Part shown: piece by piece, positions 23,342 to 33,600 of the stretch
Position numbering within the stretch: position 1 is the first letter of the stretch
Layout of the letters: each line of letters starts with the position of its first letter
Origin: Adiantum capillus-veneris
Lineage: Eukaryota; Streptophyta; Polypodiopsida; Polypodiales; Pteridaceae
Direction of reading: 5' to 3'
Assembly: GCA_014529385.2 (NCBI GenBank)
Contig: CM043969.1
Coordinates: 67,154,676 to 67,218,675 of the forward strand
DNA length: 64,000 bases
The notes under the pieces: generated by a model
What the model was told of the DNA's origin: nothing
The model's input: the letters and a program-made list of their open reading frames with translations, nothing else
Database searches by the model: none
Program-made: the position numbers and the translations under genes

Positions 23342-24314
23342 GGCAAGAAGTCTACAAGGAAAAAGAGTTCCAAGGAATGTGATTCTATTCCAAAAGAGCT
23401 GAAAGGATTCTTGAAAACCAAGCAGAGTGTGAAAGAGAAGAACCCAACACAAAAGGATAATATAGATTGAAAGGAACAAGCATCAAAATTTTAGAAGGAT
23501 TTGGGAGGATTAGTTCTTGTTGAGAAGGTAAATGAGGTGCTAGATGCGTCTTTCAAGGCTTACAATAGCAAAATCACAACTCTTATAGAGTTTCCAAAGA
23601 AACTCCAAGAGTACCCTAATCCCCAAGAGGAACAGATTGGATTGGTAGTCCATCAACAGTTGATTAGGGACAAACAAACTCTTTTACAGGGGCCACCAGT
23701 GGCTTATCAAATGACAACCAATTGCACAAAATCCAAGCTTGGAAACAATACAAGAAGTCACTTCAAGCATGGAAAAGGGAAGCAAGACATCTATTATTCC
23801 AACTTTGGAAGAGGATGTGCCTGCAAACAAACTACCAGTGGTTGAAACTCAAAAGCCAGTGACTACAGCTGACTATAGGGATGAGATACCTGAAATGGAG
23901 AAAGTGTTGGTTAGTGAGATGTGGGAATCGGTGAGGAAGCATGTGAGGGAGACATCTGCTATCAAATCTCCACCTCTTTCTATGTTGGATTTCATGGGTT
24001 GACAAGCCAATGAAATGGACAATGCATCTTTGCCAGAGAATGAGCAAGCTTCAGTTTCAACACATAGAAGCAAACCCTCAGGACAATGCCGTCGTACATA
24101 GGTAAATATGAGAATCAGTCCCAAGTCATGTGAGTTCCATTGATGAGGAATTTGCTTCCATACATTGAAATTATAAGTGTTGTTGTCAGCACCTGTAACG
24201 TGTACCCTTTTGTTGGAAAACTTGCTAAAAATCAAACCAGAACCTTGGAATGAGGTAGCAGCGTTTATAAGTGGGCAAGAATAAAAAATTAGGTCCTTAG
24301 GACTGAAAGGTCTT
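23342..24314 (+). pseudogene. Linker with broken frames between gag and protease
   Basis: Short plus-strand frames (23,501-23,845; 23,739-24,002) are protein-like (VSEMWESVRKHVRETSA) but broken. They are probably the gag-protease linker of the X element. A 259-codon minus-strand frame covering 23,873-24,652 is antisense to the protease and is not taken as a gene. Confidence 0.4.
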
Positions 24315-24966
24315 TTGAATGAGCACTCTGATGTGCATATAAAGTGGACTCCTCTGCCTCTCAACAAAGTGGAAAAATACAAGGGTGACGATGGTAATAC
24401 TATACTGCTAGTGCAGATCAACAAAGTGAAATCCATAGCCATTCTAGATAGTGGCCCATCAGGGGTTAGTATAGCAATAAAATCCATATCGAAAGCATGG
24501 GGAGCACCATTTCTAAGAAGAACAAGGATGAATTTGCAACTCGCAGACGAAACTCTTAAAAATCTTATGGGACTGCTAGAGAATATCACTGTGGAATCTT
24601 GTGGTATCAAGTATGAGCATACGTTTGCCATAGTTAACTTTGGCAAGAACACAAACTACGAGGTTTATGGGAAGATCTTTCATGAAAAAATTCAAGATGA
24701 TCCAAGACTAGGGCTATAACTATGTGTACCTCCGTCAGGAGAGCGCACTCATGAGGGTCAATCTCAAGAACCACAAATACAGGGATGTCTCTAAATCACC
24801 AGTTGAAGTGTTTGACTCAGGTTCTTTAGAGGATTCAAAGGATTCCATGTCAGAAGATAGAGTTGATGTATGGATATGCAATGCTTCCATCAAGAGCTTT
24901 CAACTTGACAGATCCAAGTGTGGGAGGCGTGAGTGCATGATATGTAACCACCATTACCTTTCCTGA
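24315..24966 (+). pseudogene. Family X aspartic protease
   Basis: IAILDSGPSGVSIAIKSISK carries the DSG active-site triad in the setting of gypsy-type retropepsins, followed by RMNLQLADE, where retropepsins have the flap, and TFAIVNFGKNTNYEV. The frame breaks at 24,717 and resumes at 24,724 (YLRQESALMRVNLKNHKYR). No reverse transcriptase, RNase H or integrase follows before the polypurine tract at 26,254. The element therefore encodes only gag- and protease-like products and must have relied on enzymes from elsewhere. Confidence 0.7.
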
Positions 24967-25233
24967 GCAACTCTTAGATCCCCAAGAATGGATTCATGCC
25001 TTATTCACTTTGGATGCCTGCGCTTTACCAAAGCCAACTCAGATCTGTGACATTGATGGCTATGACATTTTCCCTATATGAATGATGAGAGTTTATATGG
25101 ATTCTGACAATACTGGTTTTGATGTTATTATTATATGGACCACAATCACAAGCTTAGTAGGATTCCCAAGATGCAAGACAGACAACATGTTTCTTTGTAA
25201 AATAACGATGAAAAAAGGAAAATTAGGAATGTC

Positions 25234-26055
25234 TTGCCTACAACAGTTTCATGGCCAACAAAACCCACAGAGATCCCATCGAATGATCAAGCCACCATAG
25301 CCACAATACCAAAATTCCAAACTACAAGATTTCTCCATACTTTTACGAGTATGAGGATGAGAGGGGGAACTTTTACTAGGTCGTTAAAGGCACGCCAAGA
25401 AATCAATCCGACAAGTGTAGTGCTGACGTTACCTCAATTTAGTCGTGGGAATGGGAAGTTGACACTTTTGAATGACTATGGCAATGAATATGAAATGGTA
25501 CAAATTCCTAAGAGTATTGAGTAGTCTAGGAAGGGGGGAGCTGCTTCTTCCATGTCTCCTCTGAGAGCCTCACTTTGTGTTCCACCACGTTTTGAACATG
25601 CCAACAAGACTGAGGCCACCAAAGATGCCCACGCACCAATGTCACCTATCGCAAGGGTCGTAGAAGAAAGAATGGTTCAGAATACCAAACACTCGCACAT
25701 AAAGATCACTTTTGTTTCTAAGAAGACAATTGTGTTTGTGTCTATAGATGCTCATCCTAAACAAAATCAAAGCATAGTGTCTCATGAAGCTTGGGAAGCA
25801 TTAGGTAAACCAACTCTAACTCCTCTAGAGACAAAATATAGAGAATGCATAGGGTCTGTCATCTTGAAAGTTAGAATAGAACTACATTCCATGTATTACA
25901 CTTTTCATGTTGCTAACCTTGGTCAGACAACCAAACATGCCGCTTGGGGATGGTATTGGATGTGCCGAACAAATTACCAAGCGGAAGAAAAGGACAATGC
26001 ATACATGCTAAAGGTAAATTCTGTAAGCCTTACAGGAAAAAGGTCCACAAAATAG
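25234..26055 (+). pseudogene. Family X downstream region, possible second protease-like fold
   Basis: Frames 25,234-25,524 and 25,552-26,055 follow the protease. The second reads HIKITFVSKKTIVFVSIDAH and then SIVSHEAWEALGKPTLTPLE. Spacing and hydrophobic pattern resemble a retropepsin, but with VSIDAHP where D(S/T)G is expected. It could be a degenerate duplicate of the protease or an unrelated protein. A purine-rich tract (AGGAAGGGGGGAG near 25,530) lies between the two frames. Confidence 0.35.
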
Positions 26056-26253
26056 CCCAAGTCAATTCAAGAATTATGATCTATTCATGATGCTTCTTCA
26101 AAGGCAGCAACTCCCATAGTGGAAGTACAACCATCAACAAAGAAGGTTACTTTCAAGGAGCCTATGATGATAGTGATGAGACGATCACTCATGAAGACCA
26201 TTCTATGCATGCTCATGTTGAAGTGGGAAAGGATTTTGAGTCATTGCAAGGCC

Positions 26254-26330
26254 AAGGAAGGGGGGTGTCGATGGCTTGATGGGTTGTGATGGGTTTTCTT
26301 TAGGGATCCAAGTATGAACATACTAATTAG
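26254..26330 (+). repeat. Polypurine tract and 3' LTR start of the X element
   Basis: AAGGAAGGGGGG (26,254-26,265) is followed by TGTCGATGGCTTGATGG, a good polypurine tract plus LTR start. The LTR end is unknown. A coding-like minus-strand frame begins at about 26,327, so the LTR may be short or truncated. Confidence 0.5.
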
Positions 26331-26644
26331 GTTGATGAATGGTTGGTTGTCTTATTTGTGGCTTTGATCTCATTTTCTTGCGATTTTGTTAGATTCTTTG
26401 TTGTGTCTTTTGGGCTCGTGGTGTTGGAAGGCACTTTGTACACTGCAAACTCTGGCTTTGGTAGCCATAACTCCTTGTTTCCTTTTTTGTAGCCTTCTGC
26501 TTCCAAATACTGTTGAGTAAAAATCCATCCTCTTGAATGTATGATTTCCATTGCTTGGCATTCTACCCACTTGTGCTCATCATCCTTGCATAGTTTTTGT
26601 GCTTCCAACATGTGTTTTAACACTAAGACTGTCATGGTTGTCAT
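26327..26644 (-). CDS. Hypothetical protein fragment, minus strand
   Basis: A 105-codon frame with protein-like composition (LEAEGYKKGNKELWLPKPEF, ending in a polar, lysine-, threonine- and asparagine-rich tail). The minus-strand DNA just upstream is also lysine/glutamine rich (MKKAKPKQKQ) but interrupted. I do not recognise it; it may be a retroelement gag piece or chance. Confidence 0.25.
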   Translation of the reverse strand: MTTMTVLVLKHMLEAQKLCKDDEHKWVECQAMEIIHSRGWIFTQQYLEAEGYKKGNKELWLPKPEFAVYKVPSNTTSPKDTTKNLTKSQENEIKATNKTTNHSST

Positions 26645-26915
26645 CTTTTTTGGGCTCTTAGTGATGGGTATTTTAGCTGATATACTTTGCCTTACTGCTT
26701 TGTATGATGAGACTTCTTCATGGGCGAGCCTTTGTTCGATGAAGAACTGGTTGTTGTTGCCGATGACTCCTTAATAAGCTGACATAGAATTTGAGGTATG
26801 ATTATTGTTTCTGCTTTGGCTTTGCCTTTTTCATGGTAAGTTAGAGTGTGTTGGAACTTTCAAGAAGAGAAGTCACACAATGGAGGCCAGTGACCAGATC
26901 CACCAAGCAAGAACT

Positions 26916-27135
26916 GCAGTGGGGTCCTCGGAAGATTTTTGTCAACAAGCTAGAAACATCTTTAAAGCCAAACCCAAAAACACTACAAAAGTGGGTCCTT
27001 AAGAGAGATTCTATAGACAATCTTGAAACGTCTTCCAAGCCAAAATGACAAGTGCGACAACGGTGGGTACCAAAAAAAAGCTTTACTATAGCAAGTGCTA
27101 AGTTCACGACTCTTGAAGCCAACAAACAAGAACCA
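26916..27135 (+). repeat. Three diverged repeats of about 73 bp
   Basis: Units begin near 26,916, 26,989 and 27,061, each opening with a GTGGGTCC- or GTGGGTACC-like start. The first two contain GAAACATCTTTAAAGCC or GAAACGTCTTCCAAGCC; the third has the variant ACTCTTGAAGCC. In one frame they read WGPRK...LETSLKP and WVLKR...LETSSKP, a repeated peptide of about 24 residues. This suggests an old internally repeated coding sequence, possibly from a copia gag linker. Confidence 0.5.
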
Positions 27136-28300
27136 CTACCAAGAGCACCGACGAGGCTCTCCAAGATCTTCAATCCGATTTTTGATCTACTAACAGTGAT
27201 GCTGGAGTAGGTAAAGCCTTGTCAAAGTACAATCAAGTCCTCTCAGTGTACTCCAAGACAAAAGCAAGAAAAGTCCAAGTCACCATTAGTAAATATTATG
27301 GACATAAGAGTCAAGAGTTGGGTGTCCAAAAGCCAAAACATGCTTAGGGTCAGAACCAATGCTTCATGTCTTTATTAACTCTCTGAATAAGAGTCGTAGC
27401 TGGTTACTACAAAAGCTAGAGAGCTGAGCTACGTAAGTCAGTCGCTCAAGCTGGATGAGGTAGGCATAAGAGTCAAAGTCTAAGTATATTTAGGCTTCAA
27501 AGGAGTTGGAAGTTCACACATAGCACAAATGAAATTTTAAGTGAGTGAGTGTGATAATCTCATCAACAAAAGCCACTTAATGGATGGCCACTTGGACGCT
27601 CTTAGAGTGTGAAAATCACTACGACTCATCTCTTAATTACCCATACACTTCTTTTGCACCCCATTTGCTTTGAAATGCACTCATATGTGAAAAGAAAATA
27701 GGATGTCCCACATTTGGACATAGTGCATTAGGCACACTTTCCTAGATCACCCAAGCACTGTACCACAAAATAACAAATTGACTACAACTTCTTACAAGTG
27801 AATAATAGGTCAAAATGTGTCACAAAGCAAGAAATCACCTAATGATGTTTGACAGGTACATTAAAGAGTAAACCTCATCAATGAAAATCCTTTTAGGAGT
27901 TTTGGGAACTTTTAGAGTGTTGCATGTGCTACATTCACTCCTTGAAGAATCCTTCTTTAATCTTTTCTCACACAACATACTGTTTATATTGTCAAAATCC
28001 TTGAGAGCATATAGCGTATTTAACTCTAGAACACATGCATTAGACATGTTTTTTTGCTTCTACCCATGTACAAAAGCACAAAATGATAGGTTTCAAGACA
28101 TCTCTAGCAGTAACTTCACAATAAGATCGCAAAGTCAAGGTCACTTTTCTCCCACATGGTTTTTTCCCCTTGACCAAATTCGGTGTCAAGCACCATAGTT
28201 CGTTTTTTTTTTCTTTCAATAAAAAGCATTGATTAAGCACATCAGGAGGGCTATGACAACCAAAGTGTCCAACACTGATCTTTAAGAAGCTTCATCTTAA
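27136..28300. other. Unassigned gap
   Basis: No recognisable coding domain on either strand. The sequence is moderately AT-rich and without tandem structure. Since a polypurine tract and LTR follow at 28,425-28,442, this is probably the eroded interior of the LTR-B element. Confidence 0.4.
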
Positions 28301-28424
28301 CTCCTACAGGCACAAACCAACATTGAGCCTCAAGTCTTTAGAACAACCAGAACCTTCAATACTCTCACATCAAAGTCAACCGGAGGTAACGCTTCAACAA
28401 GACGGTGCCCAAGGATGCTCGCCA

Positions 28425-29712
28425 ATTTAGGAAGGGGGGAATGTTTTGGGAGTGCCATAATAGTGCCGGAATAAATCTTAAGGATGTTTGGAATGAAAGT
28501 GGGAATACAGTTACGAGATGCAGAAATGGGCTATTTATTATTTTTAGCCATAAACAGAGCATACGGAGTCGGATGGACACGTGGGTTCATTCATTGTAGA
28601 GATAATATCAATATCTTTGATTTGAGCACTCTAGTTCATCAAATGTATTTCTGAGCTATGAACAACAAATTTAATTGTAACTAATGTTGCAGGAAAGTGT
28701 AAATGGGCGGTGGACATCATTATAAATCCAGTGGGTTAGTAAAACGGGCTTAAGTGAGTTCCAAGATGTAATGCAAGTGCTTTTAGTGTTTAGTCTTATT
28801 TAGACGGTTGGTTAAGGGTGAACAAATTTGTAAAAACTCTATATAAGTCACTTTTGTGTGTGGTTAGGGGATCCACTTATCATTTGGTTGAGTGAGCTAT
28901 TGAGGATCTTGGCAAAGAGCACTCTAGCACTCCCAATCTCCCATCCCCTCCACTACCTTGTAATCTTTGGAGCTATGGATTGCATAGCCATGCGTTTGTT
29001 AATGTAATAAAGATGTGTATTCTCTCTTCTCTTTATTCTCTTTTAGTTTAAGCCTTATTGATTCATTTAAGCTCATGCTTGTATGTGAATGTGGGTTCCT
29101 CTCTTTCCTATTGATGTTTGAGCTTGTGTATGAGCTTGTGCGTGAGTGTATTAGTTTAGTTTCCTTGCTTAATGCTTATGTGTGTTTAGGAGATCTCTTT
29201 CATTAAGTGTGTGAGCTTGAATGTTAATGAGTGTGTGGGTTTAAGCATTGTGCATTCATTGCTTGTTTGCTTGTCTTGCATTCATGTTATGCTTGCTTAT
29301 TTCATTATGGGTAGATAGAGCTTTCCAAAGCATTGTGGATCTGATTAGCAAGAGGGTTAGATTCATGTGCTTGCTGATGATTCATTGATTGCTTGTGTGA
29401 GTAGGTAAGATAGGTAGGAATGCCATTGGTTATGAGTCCATGCTTGATTAGGAGGATTGATTGAGTGAGATGAAATTGAGTACTTGTGAGTTTAGGCATT
29501 TCCTTCTTGCTTTAGCATGTGTTCGAGGTTGCATTGAATGTGTTGAGTGTATTGGTTGGCAAGTCATAGATTCTCTCCCGCAAGGGATAAACTTCCATGT
29601 ACTAGCCGGGTTAGAGCTCTTTGGGATGACCATGATAGAGATATCACAATGGGCATAGCCGATAAGTAGACTTGCTACCCATTCCTATAAAGATAGGGAA
29701 TTTTGGTTCTCC
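28425..29712 (+). repeat. LTR-B with preceding polypurine tract (end approximate)
   Basis: AGGAAGGGGGGAA precedes TGTTTTGGGAGTGCC at about 28,441. A TATA box (CTCTATATAAGTCAC) lies near 28,838. In the 3' part GTACTAGCCGGGTT (near 29,600) is followed by GGGATGACCATGATAG, matching LTR-A, LTR-C and LTR-D. GGTTCTCCGTC near 29,707 aligns with the LTR-C end, which fixes the approximate 3' boundary. A copia fragment begins immediately after. Confidence 0.55.
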
Positions 29713-29729
29713 GTCATCTTCATAAGCCA

Positions 29730-31280
29730 AAAGCACTTCTGAGTAGGTTTTCTACTAGAATAGAGGTAGAGTTAGAGGATGTGGTGCAGGCCAAGGATGA
29801 GGTCATGGTTGTCGTGGAAACCACGACCAAAATCAACAACAACAACAACATTAAAATGATGCACGGGGGTCAAATACACATGGATGTGGATAGTTTAGAG
29901 ATAGGGGGAGTCAAAGAGGTCACATGAACTTTCAGAAAATGATAGTAGGGAATGTTGGACTTTTTGAGGAATAGGTCACTTTGGACATGACTGTCCATCA
30001 AAGCGCCAAGGTGATAGAAGGACGTAAAGCAATTATTCATCTACCAGTAGGAATACATATGATTCAGAGAGGTTGTTTGTGATGCAACACATGATCCAAG
30101 ACCACATAAATCTATGATATTGAGGAATCCTATGTAATGATTGACATATGATGGCTATGTGGCTCACCATTGTGCATATATGGCAAAGATTGTACAGGAA
30201 CAAAACGCACTTGTTTTGATGATGTTGTTGGAGATGCAAAATGAGAGCATGTCATGGATGAGGATATGGCTGCACTTGATGAAAATGAGACACGGGCTTT
30301 GGTACCATTGCCAAAAGACAAGAATGTGATTGGGTATACAAAGTGAAGCATAATGTAGATGGCAGTGTTAGCAGGTATAAAGCTAGTTGGTGGCAAAAGG
30401 ATATGCACATATTTATGTGATAGGTTACAAGGATAATTTTAGCCCCGTAGCTAATATGGATATAGTTCATATTATTATTTAAATGATTGTGTCAAAGGAT
30501 TGGGTGTTACATCAGATGGATGTGAAGAATATGTTCTTGCATGGTGACTTGCAAGAAGAGGTGTATATGGAGCAACCACAGGGATATGAGGATGTGAGTC
30601 ATCCAGGTTATGTATGTAAGCTTAATAAAGCTTTGTATGGACTGAAGCAAGTGCCAAGAGCATGGCATGCAAGAATTGTAGCATGCATGGTATCCGTTGG
30701 TTTTCGTATGGCTAATGCGGATCACTCATTGTATGTGCAAAAGAACAACAATGGCATTGTCATCATTTGCATTTATGATGATGATTTGATTATTGGAGGT
30801 GATGATGAGACTGATGTACATCATGTAAAGACTCTCTTAAATTAGGAATTTGACATGAAGGATTTGGGGGAGCTGTGGTATTTCTCATGCATTAAGATTG
30901 TACGCACAACAAGAAAGAAGGCATATGGTTTTCACATAGACAGTATGCATTGGATATGTTAATTAAATATGGTATGGATGATTATAAGCCTATTTTTATG
31001 CCCTTACATCAAAATTTGAAGTTGAGGGCTGATGAGGCTCAAGTTCTTGAGGATGTTATCGTGTATCAGAAGTTTGTGGGTAGCTTAATCTACTTGACTA
31101 TCTCATGACCAGATTTGAGTTATGTAGTTGGCTTGGAGAGCTAGTTTATGTACCTTCCTAGGAAGCCACATTTGGATGTGGTGACGTATGCATTGTGCTA
31201 TGTGAGTGCTACCTTGGATTATGTACTCTTCTATGAGACTAGCATAGAGTTGCAACTCTATGCCTACAATGATGCAAGGT
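29730..31280 (+). pseudogene. Copia-2 fragment (gag knuckle, reverse transcriptase, RNase H)
   Basis: A glycine/arginine-rich stretch and polyglutamine-like run (29,755-29,850) lead to a damaged zinc knuckle (GHFGHDCPSKRQ near 29,965-30,005). Protease and integrase are missing. Reverse transcriptase follows from about 30,255 (MAALDENET, LVPLPKDKNVIG) into the frame 30,483-30,845 (HQMDVKNMFLHGDLQEEVYM, KLNKALYGLKQVPRAWH). The catalytic motif reads YDDDL where YVDDL is usual. RNase H-side sequence continues in another frame to about 31,280 (VGSLIYLTIS, PRKPHLDVV). It is a heavily deleted element. Confidence 0.8.
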
Positions 31281-33600
31281 CCTGGATATCTTGGAGGTTT
31301 GATTTGATGTCTCCCTAATAGCATCAAGGAACTAGGTTCTCGACCATAGGGATCAAACATTTGGCTTGGTCCTGTCGTATCTCTAGTTGACTGATTCTAT
31401 CAAAGGGTATAATGAGTACTCATCTTCTATGAAGTATGGCTAAGAGCTCACAAGCTCCATGCCCATGTTTGCTCCCGCATAGTCCACTAGTCTTACAAGT
31501 GCGGTCCCTAGTGGGGAAGGTTGAGCACCTAGCACTGGTCGTGCATGTTCTTGAGCTATTAGATTTCTCTCATAGTTAGCCATTGGCTGTCTTGCGTGGT
31601 ATGAGGATTGGGTAGCTTCTTGCTCTCTTTCTCTCTTTAATCTAGCAATGTGCGTGCACTCCTGGGTAGTATGGGTGTAGTTCCAGTTACAGGATTCGCA
31701 CCACTTCTTTGTTGAATGGTTGTTGAGCAGAGGATCAAATCAAGGACAATCTTCTATTTGATGCTCTCCTCCACATCCCCCACATAGATGAGGTCATGTA
31801 GGCGTAGGTCTAACGTATGGTTGTTGAGGTCTGTACAAGACTAAGTCTTCCACTCTCTCAAGGTCCATATCCCTTGCTGGTGGTATAGTGGTGGAGCCTG
31901 AATGTTGTCCAGAAATCGATTGAAGCAGTACATTACTCATTGCCCGGAAGATAAAAAACCGAGTAAAGGTCAGCTTATGTCTCTCTTCATAAAGGGGCTT
32001 CAAAACACGACATTACATACACACCTCTACTCCATGAAGCATACCAATTTCAATGCATGTTGCCTTGATGCAATGGACTTTGCCGACAATTGTGATATGT
32101 CATAACGCTCTTGTACTCATCTTGTTTGAAGGAGTATATCTTTGTGAGTGCATCATGTTGGATACCAATTTTGGTGAATGCCGCTACAAAGTCCTCCTCT
32201 AGGCTTCGTGGAGTGGCTTTTACACTTCCTTCTAGGGTTTGAAATCATGATAGTTATTTTCCTTCAAGAGTTAGTCTGAAACCCTTGATCTGTGTGTGCT
32301 TCTCAGTCACTTGTTGCGCATGTATAGCTTGCCTCAAGGCAGCAATGTGCTCATAAGGATCACCTGATCCATCATACTTTTTGACTAGCTTTTGCAATGT
32401 AGATGGTCTCACTTTTCTTGAGTTCTCGTCATCATGTCTTCTGCGTATATCCCGGCCTCTTCCTCTCTAAATCTTGTTGTTCTGAGGGGTTCCCTAATAT
32501 GTTCCATCCAAGCTCTGGCTCCCCTTGCAGTCATAGGCATAGGCTCAATGGGAAAAATGTAGGTCTCCTAGATGTTGTTCTTTTTGAAGGTACTGGCCCC
32601 ATCCTGGTGAAGCCTCTCATTGTGTGTGCAGGTGTTTCTCCATGCAAGGCTGTCTCTTCTGGTCGGGCAATAGCTCGAGGTAGGCACATCCATGAACAGA
32701 GGTTGTCCATGCCATGAGAGATCTCTAACCTCAAGCCAATCTAACATTCTATATTCATTTCCCCACCGGTCATCACTGATGAGGATCCTATTCCCTGCTT
32801 GTTTCTCTATGCACCAATGGAAGCTCTAGGTGAGGTAATCTAGTCATGGTGTAGTATGCTTCCCAAGCGTCTTTGTAGACCTCTTTAATTGAGTCATCTT
32901 GGAACAACATGGACACCAAAATCTCTCGTAAGATTTTTCAATGGTTGTTGGATGTATCGACATCGATTTTCTCTTTGTTCTTCCTCTTGTCGTTCAGGTG
33001 CATATCATTGAATAGCATATCCTCCACACTTGAGTGAGAATTCAAGAGGTTGGATGTGCTAGGCAAGTTAGGGTTTAGGGGTAGACCTTCTCTCGTAGTA
33101 GCTACTCCTCTACATGTTTCAGTTTAGGTCTATGCTTCCTCTTGGATGAAATTCTCCCATCCTACCCAAAATTTTAGAGTATGCAGTTATTTCATAACAT
33201 GCACCGTCTCTACCCATGTACATGCTTCCTTGATCGTTGACCCAAGGTGCCTTGTCAAGGTCCGATACTATGTCGTCTATTTCAACCACGTAGTGTTGCA
33301 ATGGGTCTTTATAAATCTCTGCACCTTGAGCATTGGTGTACACAAATTGAAGTTTGGTATTGAAAGCAAGTCCCTCATCACCGTGAGTTTCAAATGGATT
33401 GATAGAGATGGGGCGAGTGAACGTAGAGGCTTGTGGATGCATGTCTCGTGATTTCTGGTGGTCCATGGATACCCTACTTGAGGTTATTGATATCATCTCT
33501 GACTGGGAATCATAAGAGTCCTCAACAATATTGTCAAGAGTTCCTATGGATGGAGTGCTACTGCTTTGGGTAGGCACCCTAGATGCTGTTTTTAACCCTA
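31280..33600 (-). pseudogene. gag: Family X gag, copy 3 (minus strand, internally rearranged)
   Basis: Down the minus strand: the N-terminal domain (33,577-33,119; SINPFETHGDEGLAF, NAQGAEIYKDPLQHYVVEID), then the gag core at 32,400-32,106 (KKYDGSGDPYEHIAALRQAI, FVAAFTKIGIQHDALTKIYS). After an inverted block come the knuckles at about 31,790-31,650 (LCGGCGGEHQIEDC and KWCESCNWNYTHTTQEC) and a tail ending SSLMLLGRHQIKPPRYPGP at about 31,290. The abrupt switch to plus-strand copia at about 31,280 marks an insertion or recombination junction. Stops are scattered throughout. No pol domains were seen. Confidence 0.7.
31905..32105 (+). repeat. Inverted block inside X copy 3
   Basis: On the plus strand this segment encodes NRLKQYITHCPEDKKPSKGQ, LMSLFIKGLQNTTLHTHLYS and NACCLDAMDFADNCD. 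This is exactly the part of gag that belongs between the minus-strand pieces on either side. Copies 1 and 2 have it in the normal orientation. About 200 bases were therefore flipped in place. Confidence 0.8.

Noticed and set aside
23873-24652. Longest minus-strand frame in the X element (259 codons)
   Set aside because: It is antisense to the protease with its DSG motif and has no recognisable domain, so it is a shadow frame.
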